A stretch of DNA of 64,000 nt from JAADHX01 sp964569385 (GTDB lineage: Bacteria > Actinomycetota > Acidimicrobiia > Acidimicrobiales > Poriferisodalaceae): positions 62,001-126,000 of the forward strand of contig CAZMUM010000006.1 in the NCBI GenBank assembly GCA_964569385.1. The letters are read 5' to 3'. The notes beneath the pieces are model-generated. The model saw nothing but the letters and a program-made list of their open reading frames with translations, was not told the DNA's origin and ran no database searches. A program made the translations under genes and the position numbers. Positions 21,804 to 31,234 of this stretch are shown piece by piece (position 1 is the first letter of the stretch; each line of letters begins with the position of its first letter).

Positions 21804-24413
21804 TTATCCGATTCGATCGAGGATTGAGACGAGTGCACCGTCGCCGAAGGTGGTCGTGAGCAAGTCACCGCTGCAGTCGTAGGCGCCCTCACCGCTGAAC
21901 CCCGAAGACTCGATCATCGGTGGGAGCGAAACCGTACGACCCAAAATCGATGCTGCGCCAGAAAAGGAGGATGTCGTCTCGTTCACAACGAGCCGCTCAC
22001 CATCAGAGTCGACGATCCAAGTGCCATTCTCGATGCTGTTGATCAGAAATTCGATGGCGGCGCCAGCCTGCATGATCGAAAAACGCCATGACGCTCGCTG
22101 GCCAATATAGCTGCCATCTTCTTCAAAGGTGATCAGGTACTGACCGCTCAAATAAGTCAAGGCGCCAGCGCCAGCGATCGAAGAGATCTGGTCGAGAAAG
22201 TGTTGCTCGCGGAGCCGCCATTGCCCTACGAGACAATCCTCGTCGACGACCACAACGGCGACGGTGGTACTCAGGCCTCGGTCTGCCTTCGACGTTGCCG
22301 TCACCGGGTAGATACCCTCCGTCTCCCCAGCCTCGTAGACGCCACCGGCTCCAATCGAGCCGCCGGCGGCCTCCCAGTCGACCTCGACTGCCTTTCCATC
22401 GCGGTCTTCGGCAAAGAACGGCAGCGTCCCTCGCACCAACACACTCCCGTCAGTTGGCGTCACGATGAGTTGTTTGAGCCGAATCTGCACGACTCTGCGA
22501 CGGGGCGGATCGTCGTCGGCACGTAGCCCTGTGACCGTCGCCGCGTCAATCGTCACGAAGTAGGGGAACTCAATCTCGTGGAGTGCCGACGCGTGCGTGC
22601 GCGTCCACACTGTTGGTGGGCCAAACATCTCGCCAGCGTCCGTCAACGTGGCATCTCCCTGCCAGCCTCCCTGGTCTGTGACCCAGTCGAGCTTCCTGTC
22701 GAGAGCGTTCATGATCGAGACCTCGATATCGACGTAATCGCCAGGATTGTCGACATCGATCGTCTGGACGCTGTCTAAGGAGATCGGCTTCACCGATATC
22801 AGATGCGCCTCTTCGACGTGCGCTCTACCGAACTGAGAAGACTCGACCTCGATCTTCAACGTGTCTTCGACCGGTAGGTTCAGATCAGTCTCAATCGGCT
22901 CAAACGTTTGCTCATCCGAGTCGACCGAGAACAGCTTTTGCACGAAGCGCCCGGACGACCACGGCAACCCTCGCACGTCGACCGTCCACTCCTCGGGACA
23001 GAAGTTGATGAACCCTCCCGCTCTCCGAACCGCCGCGTTCGCCGTGTTGTCGCGCAGGTACAGCGACGCATCGAGCGCCACACCCTGGACAACATTCAAC
23101 TTAGCGACGTTGCCCAATCCTGACGTCACGGCGGATGCTCCGGCGAGCAAGGTCTTAGCGATGTCTGCGTCAGCACTCCACCCTCTTGATCTCGCCGTCA
23201 CCATCACCTCGTTCCACCCACTTGGGGCTTGGAAGTCTTCGGCGAACTTGTCGTCAATCAACTCTGCGGTGAGTTTCGTGAAGATACTTGGATACATGCT
23301 GGTGGTTGCATTGAGGTACGCCTCGTAGCCGATGAAGCCAGCGCCGAACCCGGCGACCACCCATCCGACGCCAGGGACGAAACCACCAACAGTTGTCACC
23401 GTGCCGATGGCGTCGAGCACCTTTCGCTCGCCACTGCCTGGTTCGATGTTGTTCGCCTGCGTCGCCCTCATCTTGTCGCTCAGATCTTGAGCACCAGCGA
23501 TGGACAGGCCAGGCGCTCGGCAGTTTGCTGACTGCACCATCAGTCGACTCACCTGAGGCACAGCCGCGTTCGTCATTGCCAGCGTCTGCACCGTGCTGCC
23601 CGGGTTCGTAGACGATGCTGGCCCAATACCACCAGCCTCATCGGTTTCGTTCACAAGGTCGATCAGACCGGCTTGAGCGGTGAGTGCGTCGAGCATGCTT
23701 CGGTCGTCGTCGGTCAGCTCCCCGTAGGTGTAGAAGCTCTCCAGGTCGCTGTCGCCGCCATCATCTGCATATGCCTGGGCGAGCTTGAGCGGTTGTAGTA
23801 GCGGTTCGACATCGTTGAAGTCGGTGGCCTGCAACTCCGAGAAGCTCGTTCCGAACGTCTGCGCTCGTCGATCGATCGCATCGACGAAAGCGTCGACGAA
23901 CTCGTTCCACGCGCCAGGAGCATCGTCAAGCGAGCCGACGTCGAGGCTCAGAAGCGACCCGCGCTCGTCGCCGCGAGCCACATACAACTCCATCGGCCCC
24001 CCTTCGCGTGGTGAAGCGGGGTGCATCGGTGCCGAAAAACGTGCGCCCGTTTCGCCGACGTACAGAGGGACGGCGACGTCGCCATTAGGAGTGCGAATCC
24101 ATAGCTCAAGGTCCGCGCTTCCATCGGCAGCGACACCGGTCAGCGTAACCGTGCCGAGCGGCTCGATCGCATCGGCACTCAGCCCAATATCGGCGAGCGA
24201 GCTTCCTTGCGTCGCAGCGAAGTCGCCGAGTTGAACCTCCTCTGATCTGGTGTCGTCGGGTGAAGAACACGCGGCTAACCCCAACCCGATTAGTACTGCG
24301 AACACCACACCGAAGGTTGCATGTCTCCTAAAGGGTCTGGCCGGAGTCTTGGACGCGCCCAAGAGTTGTTTAGGCATGCCATTGTGAGGACCGCTTGGCC
24401 AAAAGGTGCTCAT
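21804..24413 (-). CDS. Large secreted lipoprotein, function unknown
   Basis: An 869-residue protein. A long n-region with basic residues precedes a hydrophobic helix and a lipobox-like LGLAACSS, so it is probably an exported lipoprotein. The mature part has a Thr/Asp-rich N-terminal domain, a hydrophobic VGGFVPGVGWVVAGFGAGFI stretch mid-way, an Ig-like domain (VTPTDGSVLVRGTLPFFAED then GGVYEAGETEGIYPVTATSK) and a C-terminal beta domain with GQWRLREQHFLDQ and GTWIVDSDGERLVVNE. ATG 24411-24413 overlaps the TGA of the upstream lipoprotein gene; an internal ATG at 24377 is an alternative. The pair is translationally coupled, so the proteins probably act together at the cell surface. Confidence 0.75.
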   Translation of the reverse strand: MSTFWPSGPHNGMPKQLLGASKTPARPFRRHATFGVVFAVLIGLGLAACSSPDDTRSEEVQLGDFAATQGSSLADIGLSADAIEPLGTVTLTGVAADGSADLELWIRTPNGDVAVPLYVGETGARFSAPMHPASPREGGPMELYVARGDERGSLLSLDVGSLDDAPGAWNEFVDAFVDAIDRRAQTFGTSFSELQATDFNDVEPLLQPLKLAQAYADDGGDSDLESFYTYGELTDDDRSMLDALTAQAGLIDLVNETDEAGGIGPASSTNPGSTVQTLAMTNAAVPQVSRLMVQSANCRAPGLSIAGAQDLSDKMRATQANNIEPGSGERKVLDAIGTVTTVGGFVPGVGWVVAGFGAGFIGYEAYLNATTSMYPSIFTKLTAELIDDKFAEDFQAPSGWNEVMVTARSRGWSADADIAKTLLAGASAVTSGLGNVAKLNVVQGVALDASLYLRDNTANAAVRRAGGFINFCPEEWTVDVRGLPWSSGRFVQKLFSVDSDEQTFEPIETDLNLPVEDTLKIEVESSQFGRAHVEEAHLISVKPISLDSVQTIDVDNPGDYVDIEVSIMNALDRKLDWVTDQGGWQGDATLTDAGEMFGPPTVWTRTHASALHEIEFPYFVTIDAATVTGLRADDDPPRRRVVQIRLKQLIVTPTDGSVLVRGTLPFFAEDRDGKAVEVDWEAAGGSIGAGGVYEAGETEGIYPVTATSKADRGLSTTVAVVVVDEDCLVGQWRLREQHFLDQISSIAGAGALTYLSGQYLITFEEDGSYIGQRASWRFSIMQAGAAIEFLINSIENGTWIVDSDGERLVVNETTSSFSGAASILGRTVSLPPMIESSGFSGEGAYDCSGDLLTTTFGDGALVSILDRIG

Positions 24414-25999
24414 CCGGGGGTAAGGGTCAGGGTGTATCGGAGGACCTGCTGGGAGTCTTGGACGCTGAGGGTGTAAGTTTGTCCGGCTTCAACCTGGACG
24501 GTTTCGTTGCCGCTCCCTCCTTGGGCCACCTTGAACTCGCCGATCCTGGTTGTGGCAGCATTTCTTATGGAGATCGTGGTGGAGCCCCGGCTGTCCGGAT
24601 CGAGCGATATGGCGACATCGAGCGGCCCGCTCACAGTTGGGGTAAAGGTGTAGAAGTCGCGCATGTCGACGCGGCTGATCCAACCGTCGAATGAGGCATC
24701 GGTGGCGATCTCTTTGGCTGAGGCCGCATCTCCGCCCGCATCGCCGGTGCCATCGCCACCGTCGGATTGGGTTGCAGCCGAGAGCACAATATCGTACGTG
24801 CCGGCTCCCGAGACAATGACGAAGACAACAGCGTCTGGCTCGTTGAGCACTATTGTCGATGTTGCTTCTGTCGCGCCTGGCGAGACGTCGGCGGACAAGA
24901 TTGCACCGCCGTTGTGCTCCAGTCGAATGCCGATGCCTCCAAGGTCACCGACGGGCTGACTCAATTCCATCATGACGACAGCGTCGGCTGGCAAGGTGAG
25001 TTGGTAGACATCTGAGAGATCGGCGTCTCCGAGAACCCCCGAGATCGTGCCCATTTCCGCCGCTGTTGCTGAGCCCTGATCTGCTCCAGCATCTCCACCA
25101 CTTCGGCCATCGTCTTGAGACGTGATCGTGATTTCGAAATTGTAGACGCCGCTGCCGTTGACCTCGAGGAACGCGTCCCCTGATTGATCTGCAGCGAATA
25201 TGTAGGTCGCGGCTTCCTCGCCGCCTGGGAACACCGATGTGTTGACGACGGTCTGGCCGTTAAACTGGAGGTCTGCGCCGACGCCACCCACCCCTGTGTC
25301 ATCGAGCATGTTGAGGCTGATACCTACCATGTCGCCTCCGGTAAGCGCCAGGACGTACCAATCGCTGTTGTCCGAATCTTCAACCAGGCCACTGAGCGCT
25401 ACCCCGGCCATGATTGGTGTTGGGCTCGACGCATCCCCGCCAGCATCTGTTCCTGCGCCGGCATCGTTTTGGGAAACTACGTTGACCGTGATACGAATGG
25501 AAGCGCCCGGTGCGCCTTGTACGGTGATTCCCCACCTACTTCCCGATTCAGCGGCCGTGACGAACCGTTGTTCTACAGGCTCCGCTCCGGGGATGACAAA
25601 GGGCATCGACCCTTGGGAGTCAGGCGTTCGGACCTCAACGAACAGCTCGCCCCGGTTGGAGTCGGGCGCTTGGGCCGAGACCGTCACGATGCTTCCGGCG
25701 GGTACCTCGAAGTTTGCGGTCGCGTCGGATTGACCTTCGGGCATAGTGAAGGTGGTCGGTTCGCCCAGTTCGATCTCGAGGACACTGGCTCCGTCGCCGC
25801 TGAAGGATTCGGACCCGGATGCGGGCGCTCCCTCGGAGTCTTCATCGAGCTGCGAGATTTCGTTTTCAAACTCGTCTATCGCGTCGACCACCTCGGACGC
25901 GCCGCACCCAACGAGGAACAGGCCAGCGGCCAACGTTCCAATCGCGAACCACCCCGAATTCGACCGTGTCTCGACTGTCCAGTCCTCATGGGATCCCAT
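24410..25999 (-). CDS. Lipoprotein with three PPC-like (pre-peptidase C-terminal) domains
   Basis: A 529-residue protein from ATG 25999, chosen because GGAG lies 7 bases upstream and the signal peptide (WFAIGTLAAGLFLVGCG) follows. After a Glu/Asp-rich linker there are three repeats each opening with a GDA(G)xDxxSA motif and continuing as a beta-sandwich with SDWYVLALTGGD, SDVYQLTLPADA and RDFYTFTPTVSG: the pattern of PPC domains, which often bind ligands or assist secreted enzymes. No catalytic domain is present. It is coupled by ATGA to the larger downstream lipoprotein. A surface-binding or scaffold role is likely, but no ligand can be named. Confidence 0.75.
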   Translation of the reverse strand: MGSHEDWTVETRSNSGWFAIGTLAAGLFLVGCGASEVVDAIDEFENEISQLDEDSEGAPASGSESFSGDGASVLEIELGEPTTFTMPEGQSDATANFEVPAGSIVTVSAQAPDSNRGELFVEVRTPDSQGSMPFVIPGAEPVEQRFVTAAESGSRWGITVQGAPGASIRITVNVVSQNDAGAGTDAGGDASSPTPIMAGVALSGLVEDSDNSDWYVLALTGGDMVGISLNMLDDTGVGGVGADLQFNGQTVVNTSVFPGGEEAATYIFAADQSGDAFLEVNGSGVYNFEITITSQDDGRSGGDAGADQGSATAAEMGTISGVLGDADLSDVYQLTLPADAVVMMELSQPVGDLGGIGIRLEHNGGAILSADVSPGATEATSTIVLNEPDAVVFVIVSGAGTYDIVLSAATQSDGGDGTGDAGGDAASAKEIATDASFDGWISRVDMRDFYTFTPTVSGPLDVAISLDPDSRGSTTISIRNAATTRIGEFKVAQGGSGNETVQVEAGQTYTLSVQDSQQVLRYTLTLTPG

Positions 26000-26351
26000 G
26001 TTGTCTCCGCTTGTTGAGTTCAAAAGACAACGAATCCCCAGCCTCAATCAAGACCAGTCGTATTCAGATTCGTCACTTCAGACGAACATAACAAGACGCA
26101 TATTGACCTTCGCTACTCAATCCTTGGGCGGCGTTACTCAATTCTGGGAACCGCACGCGTAGCCGCTGCGAAGGCTTCGGCTTGAGTTGGTCGCGCAGGC
26201 CAGCGGGTAGCGGCCGGGCCGACGCTTGAAATAGCACGCGATGCAACTCGACATCTGGCCACCGTCCCAGAGGTTGGTCGTACGGTTGGCAGGCGCTACG
26301 GCGGCCAACGACGCGACCCAGGGTCGGTTCGAGGTCGTGCTGTTGGTGGGG
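26000..26351. other. Intergenic region, no gene seen
   Basis: 352 bases between the start of the PPC lipoprotein and the end of the minus-strand CDF gene. Short open frames on both strands look like chance frames with no family resemblance and no Shine-Dalgarno. The left end must hold the promoter of the lipoprotein operon, but I see no convincing hexamer pair. Confidence 0.5.
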
Positions 26352-27140
26352 TCATCGGCTGATGGCCAAGATCCTGCGGGCTCCGTTCGCGACCACAATG
26401 AAGATGATCGCGCCAGCGATCAAGTCGGGGATCCCCGAATCGGCCAACGCCACGCCGACCGCTGCCGCGATCACCAGGGCGTTCACTTTGATGTCATTGG
26501 CTGTGAAGATCCAGCTCGCCTGCAAGTGCGCTTCGCCGGAACGAACCCGCTGCAACACGACCAGGGTCACGATGTTGCCTACGAGCGCAAGAAGCGACAT
26601 CACGATCATCGACGTCGGGTCGGGAAGCTCGTTGTCGGCCAGGGACCGGCGGACAACTTCGACGAGGCCGATCGTAGCAAGTCCGATCTGGGTGTATCCG
26701 CTGCTTCGAGCGAGCCTTTTTTTGCGTGCTGCTGTAGTCCCGACCGCTGCCAGACTGAGCGCGTAGACGCTCGCGTCGGCTCCCATGTCGAGGGCGTCGG
26801 CGATGAGGCCCATTGAGCGGCTGATCAACCCGATGGTGAGCTCGCCGACGAAGAACCCGGCGTTGATCACCAATGCAATGATGAGCGCGTTGCGTTCGCG
26901 TCGAGTATCCGAGGCGGCCCCGATCTCGCTTTCGTCGTCAACGTGGCTGGCACCAAGGTTCAAGATGTCAAGCGCAGCAGCGATCGCGCCCGGGGCGGTG
27001 TCGTGGTCGATCACAACGTCACGTTGCCCGAGATCGAACTCGAGACGATCAATCCCATCGACGTCGGCCAGCGCTATGCGCACCAACTGTTCTTCCGCGG
27101 CGCAGTCCATGCCCGCCACATGGAAACGACTGACCGTCAC
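26352..27140 (-). CDS. Cation diffusion facilitator with N-terminal heavy-metal-associated (HMA) domain
   Basis: A 262-residue fusion. Residues 1-65 resemble an HMA ferredoxin-like domain (FHVAGMDCAAEEQLVRIAL), but the usual CxxC is reduced to one Cys (M-D-C-A-A). Residues 85-262 are a six-helix CDF transporter: ISRSMGLIADALDMGADASV in helix 2 carries Asp residues at the metal site, and ANDIKVNALVIAAAVGVALADSG gives the helix-5 Asp. The usual cytoplasmic C-terminal domain is missing, so the HMA domain may replace it as metal sensor. It would export Zn2+ or another divalent ion from the cytosol. No metal-responsive regulator gene lies beside it. Confidence 0.82.
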   Translation of the reverse strand: MTVSRFHVAGMDCAAEEQLVRIALADVDGIDRLEFDLGQRDVVIDHDTAPGAIAAALDILNLGASHVDDESEIGAASDTRRERNALIIALVINAGFFVGELTIGLISRSMGLIADALDMGADASVYALSLAAVGTTAARKKRLARSSGYTQIGLATIGLVEVVRRSLADNELPDPTSMIVMSLLALVGNIVTLVVLQRVRSGEAHLQASWIFTANDIKVNALVIAAAVGVALADSGIPDLIAGAIIFIVVANGARRILAISR

Positions 27141-27558
27141 GTCACCCTCACCGCCCGGTTCGAATCACTTGCCAGATCGGTGTTGCGTGTGTTGCATCGC
27201 CCCTCCGAGGACTGGGGCAGATTCCTACCCAACCAACCGCGAAGACCATCAGGGCAAATTACTACGCGATCCGGCCCCCATTCAATACCGGGAAACCCCG
27301 ACCTCGCCAGAGATAGGCGGCCCGCACCTGATCGAAGCCATGCTGTAGGAGTGGGGGGCGATCCCGCTGGTCGCACCGCCGTTCTCACCGTGAACCCTGC
27401 GGGTCCAAATCGGTTCGAGTCGTCGGCACACCCATCAGGATCTTTGGGTGGGCATGTCGCACGCCTCCACTGCCGGTATCGGGTGGGCGGCACCATCGCG
27501 TCGCCACACAGCTCGGCCCCGAACTCGGTAGTTTCGAACTCGGCAGTTTGGGGTCGGT
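27141..27558. other. Intergenic region, no gene recognised
   Basis: 418 bases between the CDF start and the 3' end of the HNH gene. Several overlapping open frames exist on both strands, as expected in GC-rich sequence, but none resembles a protein family or has a convincing start. The right part, beyond the endonuclease stop, has duplicated-looking short words (CTCGGTAGTTTCGAACTCGGCAGTTT, a direct repeat of the CTCGG(T/C)AGTTT unit at about 27526-27548). Confidence 0.4.
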
Positions 27559-28895
27559 TTATTGGATTAGTTGGCCGTCGGGTCTGAATACGTTCCAGGT
27601 GCCGTCGGGTTTGCGGTGGACGGTGTAGCCGGTTTCTTTGTAGCGGTTGTGTTTTCCGCATGCGCCGCCGCCGTTGGCTGGGTCGGTTGTTCCGCCTTGG
27701 CGGTCGGGTTTTAGGTGGTCGATCTGGCAGTTCGATATTCGTGTCTCACATCCTGGCCAGTAGCAGTGTGTTTGGGTGACTCTTACTGCGTTGGCTGCGG
27801 GCCCGGTGAACAGACGAACTGTTCTGGAGTGATCGATTGTGACCGAACGTTCGTTGAGCACAATCCGCCGGACATGACGGTCTATACCGGCGGCGAAGGT
27901 TTCGGTGGGGTCGAGCGGCTGACCATCAAAGGTCTCACACCGGTAGTCAGCCCGGAACGGATCCGGTGGGTCCAGATCGGAACTGGTGAGTTTGGTGAGT
28001 TCGCGTTGCCAGGTCTGATAGTCCATGACGACGTTGGTAACAATTTGGGGTCTGACGCCTCCTGGTTCGGTGGATGCGGCGCGTATGAAGATTTCGTGGA
28101 GGGCATCCATGCCCGGTTGCCATCGGAGCGTTCGAGCATGTCTTTGTTGACGTTGCCTTCACCGTGGGTGGCGACTGCTTTGGCCCAGTCGGTTTTGAAC
28201 TCGACGTCAATGAACTTGGCCCAAATCTTGTACATCTCGGCGCCTTGAAACGCGGCGCACCAGGCTTCGAAGGTCCAGCCTTTATCGAAGTCCTGCACCA
28301 TACGAGCATCACGATTCTCATGATTACGTTGGTTGGTGTCACAAGTGCCGTCTTCATCGGTCAACGACTCCCAACCGCCAACCCAGCCTTTGAACTCCAG
28401 AGCCGAAAGACCGGCAGCCTGTTCGCACATCACCTCATCAACTTCAACAAGCTGTCGGCGTACCCGTTTGTTCGAAAACGTGTGTGCCAGGCGACGCATG
28501 TTGCATGTCGAAATCTGGCCGGCCCGATACGCAGCTTCGGTTGCTGGCATAAGGCGGCAACATTTCACTACCTTCAACCTTGCCCCGGCTTCGGCAGAAG
28601 AAACCCCGGTGCGATGCCTGACCATAGTTTTCGCCGACAACATGCCGTCAGTGGTCCACAGGTTGTTGATGTCGATGCGGTCCATCAACTGCACATGGCC
28701 AGCTTCAACCCGCCGCGACACCGTCTCTAACGCTTCTAACAGCCCGTTGGCCTGGTCGGCGGTGTCTGGCTCAAGACCCAAGCTGAGGACCATTCCAATA
28801 GCGGCTTCTACGCTCTCAACAGCAGCCAGCACTGGGCTATCCAGAGTTGTGTTGTGTCTGTGGCTATCGGTCAGTGTGTTCCCCGTTGAATGCAT
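27559..28895 (-). pseudogene. DUF222/HNH endonuclease (13E12-type), frameshifted
   Basis: The first frame (28895 down to about 28110) gives a DUF222 domain with LDSPVLAAVESVEAAIGMVL, GVSSAEAGARLKVVKCCRLM and YRAGQISTCNMRRLAHTF. The C-terminal part continues in another frame (from about 28110 to 27559) with the HNH nuclease core: TQTHCYWPGCETRISNCQ, IDHLKPDRQGG, NGGGACGKHNRYK and GYTVHRKPDGTW. Inserting one base after the codons for GNRA (near 28110) restores MDALHEIFIRA in frame, so a single-base deletion or a sequencing error explains the break. These genes are abundant, selfish-looking elements in actinobacteria. The activity of this copy is doubtful. Confidence 0.8.
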
Positions 28896-29170
28896 GTATC
28901 GAGTCTAGCGCACAAACGTTCGATTCACTACAGCGAAACCCAACAAAACAACGGTTTTCCCGTCCTTCGTTGGGTAAGTTTTTAGTTCGAAGGGCGTTCG
29001 GCCAAACCACCGGATTAGTCAAGCAAACCCTCAAAGCCCAACGCGACGTCGAACGCCACGGCCCACACAATCGGACAGCCCCGTAACTGAGCCTGTGTTA
29101 GAAAACACGCGTCCGTTGTTGCCTATATTGGTCGAGACCGTCCGGGCAGTCCCGGCAGTTCGGGCTGGTG

Positions 29171-29797
29171 TCATTCGAGGCGTTCGAAGAGGTAGGCGAA
29201 CGGCGATTTGGTGTAGGCGACGCCGCGCCCGGTCTCGTGCAGGAGCTCGATTGTGACTTCGACATCTTGTTTGGGCACGAGGTAGGTGTCGAGCTTGTCC
29301 CTGTGAATCGAGTAGCGACCAGAGTGTGAGGTGACGACACCATGGAGGCGGTACCGAGCATCGAGCGATGCCATCGCTGCGTCTCCATGACTTGGGTTCA
29401 CCAGGAGAAACCCGCCCACCCGGAGGTAACGAGTGCAGTGCTCGGAGATGAAGCCGGCGTAGAGCGACACGAGTAGATCGAACGAGCACTCAGCGATGTC
29501 GAGGTCGTCGGTGTAGTCGGAGGCGATGAATCGCACAGAGTGGGTACCGGGCGAGACGTTGTGCTCGGCGAGCAGCTCGCCGATCCCGTCCGCGTCGGCG
29601 AAGAAGCGCCGCGCCCGTCGGTCGACATCGACGTAGGTCACCGATGGCCAGATGAACGATGGCGAAATGTCCACGTACGAACCTGGGTAGAGGACCGTGT
29701 TCACGCCTACAGCGTCTGCTAGGGCCGAAAAGAGTCCGGTTCGATCACCAACCAACCGATCCTGCTTTTCCCACAACTGGCGAGTCTGTTCGAGCAC
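29171..29797 (-). CDS. Methyltransferase-like conserved protein
   Basis: A 208-residue protein with an alpha/beta layout that suggests a degenerate Rossmann methyltransferase: VLYPGSYVDISPSFIWP near the N-terminus, VTYVDVDRRARRFFADADG with acidic residue after strand 2, VRFIASDYTDD, then DLLVSLYAGFISEHCTRYLR and VGGFLLVNPSHGDAA as strands 4 and 5. A clear GxGxG SAM loop is not visible (YPGSYVD lies in its place), so SAM binding is uncertain. It is divergent from the glycosyltransferase at 29808 with only 10 bases between the starts, so their promoters overlap the coding starts. Substrate unknown. Confidence 0.65.
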   Translation of the reverse strand: MLEQTRQLWEKQDRLVGDRTGLFSALADAVGVNTVLYPGSYVDISPSFIWPSVTYVDVDRRARRFFADADGIGELLAEHNVSPGTHSVRFIASDYTDDLDIAECSFDLLVSLYAGFISEHCTRYLRVGGFLLVNPSHGDAAMASLDARYRLHGVVTSHSGRYSIHRDKLDTYLVPKQDVEVTIELLHETGRGVAYTKSPFAYLFERLE

Positions 29798-29807
29798 GAC
29801 ACATAGA

Positions 29808-31211
29808 ATGTTACCAATGCAGCTCTGGTCGGCGGTTCAGAAACGGTGGGGAATCTGGGCCGCAGGCGCTATCGGGACCGTGGCCTACGGTGGATTTGTT
29901 GTTCTGGATGCGACCGAAGGAACGCTCCGATCTGACGTGACTCCACGGACAATAGGGCTGTACCTACTGGCCTTTGCTGGTTTCGTCCTAGCAGTCTGGT
30001 GGCAGGAGCATCGCGGTATCAGTTGGGTCTGGTTGTTGGCCATTCCGCTCTGTTTCAGGCTCATGCTGGTCTTCACTACGCCCACGTTGAGCGACGACGT
30101 ATATCGCTATCTCTGGGATGGTCATCTGATCACCGAGGGCGCCAACCCATACAGCCACACCATCGATGACCCCCAGCGCGACCAGTACGAGATCGAAGCC
30201 CGCACCCTTGCGAACAGCCCCAACTACGCCACGCCTTACTTACCTACCGCGCAGTTTGTCTTTGGGGTTACCGCACTCGTAGCTCCATCAGAGCCGACGA
30301 GTATGCAGTTGGTCATGGTGGCCTTCGACGTTGGAGTCGCTCTTGTCCTGATACGCCTCCTCGCGCTAACAGGTCTGCCAAGGGGCCGCCTGGTTCTGTA
30401 TTGGTGGAATCCGCTAGTGATTGTCGAAGTCTCGCACGGTGCTCACCTCGACTCCCTCATGATCGCGCTCGCCCTGCTAGCGGTGTTCCTCTCGCTCCGC
30501 GAGTCCTCGCCGAAGTGGTCGGGGCCTGTGGTCCTCGCTTTGGCCACTCTGACCCGGCCGCTTCCACTCTTGTTGTTGCCGGTGCTGTGGTGGCGCTGGA
30601 CGTGGCCCCAGCGCGCCCTATATGGGCTCGTGTCATTTACCTTGATACTGCCGTTCGGCATCTGGGGCGGGTGGGGCCTATTCGGCGACCCGGTACGCAC
30701 CGGCGTATTCGGCTCAATCCGGGTGTTCGTACGCGAAGTCAGCTTTAACAGCGGGATCTATCACTGGTCCGAGGGTTGGTTCGAGCGCAGGGGCGCGGCC
30801 GATGCCGCGTCGTCGGCGAGGACCTTGATGGCAGTCCTGCTCGTCGCGATGCTTGTCTACGTCTGGCACCGCTGCCGCCACGGGTCGGCCTTGGAACTGA
30901 TGCGAGCCGCGGCGCTGGTGTTCATGGGATACGTCGTGTTGGCCAGCATCCTCCACCCGTGGTACGTGGTGACCTTGATGGCGTTTCTCCCGTTTGTCAC
31001 CCCAACCGCAGACGAGGACAATCGCCGTTGGTGGCTGCTCGTTCCGTGGTTGTACCTCGCTGGTGCCCTGATCCTCTCCTATCTGACTTACCTGGACCCT
31101 CTCCAGATCGGCGAACTCGAATGGGTCAGACGTACTGAGTGGTACCCGACGCTCGCTCTCCTTCCGCTGACAGCTTGGCTGGGGTTGCGCCGCGACCGAA
31201 CCTCCAGCTAG
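29808..31211 (+). CDS. Polytopic GT-C type glycosyltransferase (polyprenyl-phosphate mannose-dependent type)
   Basis: About 467 residues with ten or more hydrophobic helices. After the second or third helix comes the acidic signature TLSDDVYRYLWDGHLITEGA followed by NPYSH, typical of actinobacterial DUF2029/GT87-like mannosyltransferases that use polyprenyl-phosphate sugar on the outer face of the membrane. A second conserved stretch is SHGAHLDSLMIALALLAV. ATG 29808 is used; ATG 29817 is equally possible, and the longer upstream frame overlaps the divergent gene. It probably builds cell-wall or glycolipid mannan. A DPM1-like gene at 38400 could supply its donor. Confidence 0.82.
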   Translation: MLPMQLWSAVQKRWGIWAAGAIGTVAYGGFVVLDATEGTLRSDVTPRTIGLYLLAFAGFVLAVWWQEHRGISWVWLLAIPLCFRLMLVFTTPTLSDDVYRYLWDGHLITEGANPYSHTIDDPQRDQYEIEARTLANSPNYATPYLPTAQFVFGVTALVAPSEPTSMQLVMVAFDVGVALVLIRLLALTGLPRGRLVLYWWNPLVIVEVSHGAHLDSLMIALALLAVFLSLRESSPKWSGPVVLALATLTRPLPLLLLPVLWWRWTWPQRALYGLVSFTLILPFGIWGGWGLFGDPVRTGVFGSIRVFVREVSFNSGIYHWSEGWFERRGAADAASSARTLMAVLLVAMLVYVWHRCRHGSALELMRAAALVFMGYVVLASILHPWYVVTLMAFLPFVTPTADEDNRRWWLLVPWLYLAGALILSYLTYLDPLQIGELEWVRRTEWYPTLALLPLTAWLGLRRDRTSS

Positions 31212-31234
31212 TGCCTCGACTATCATGAGTCGCC

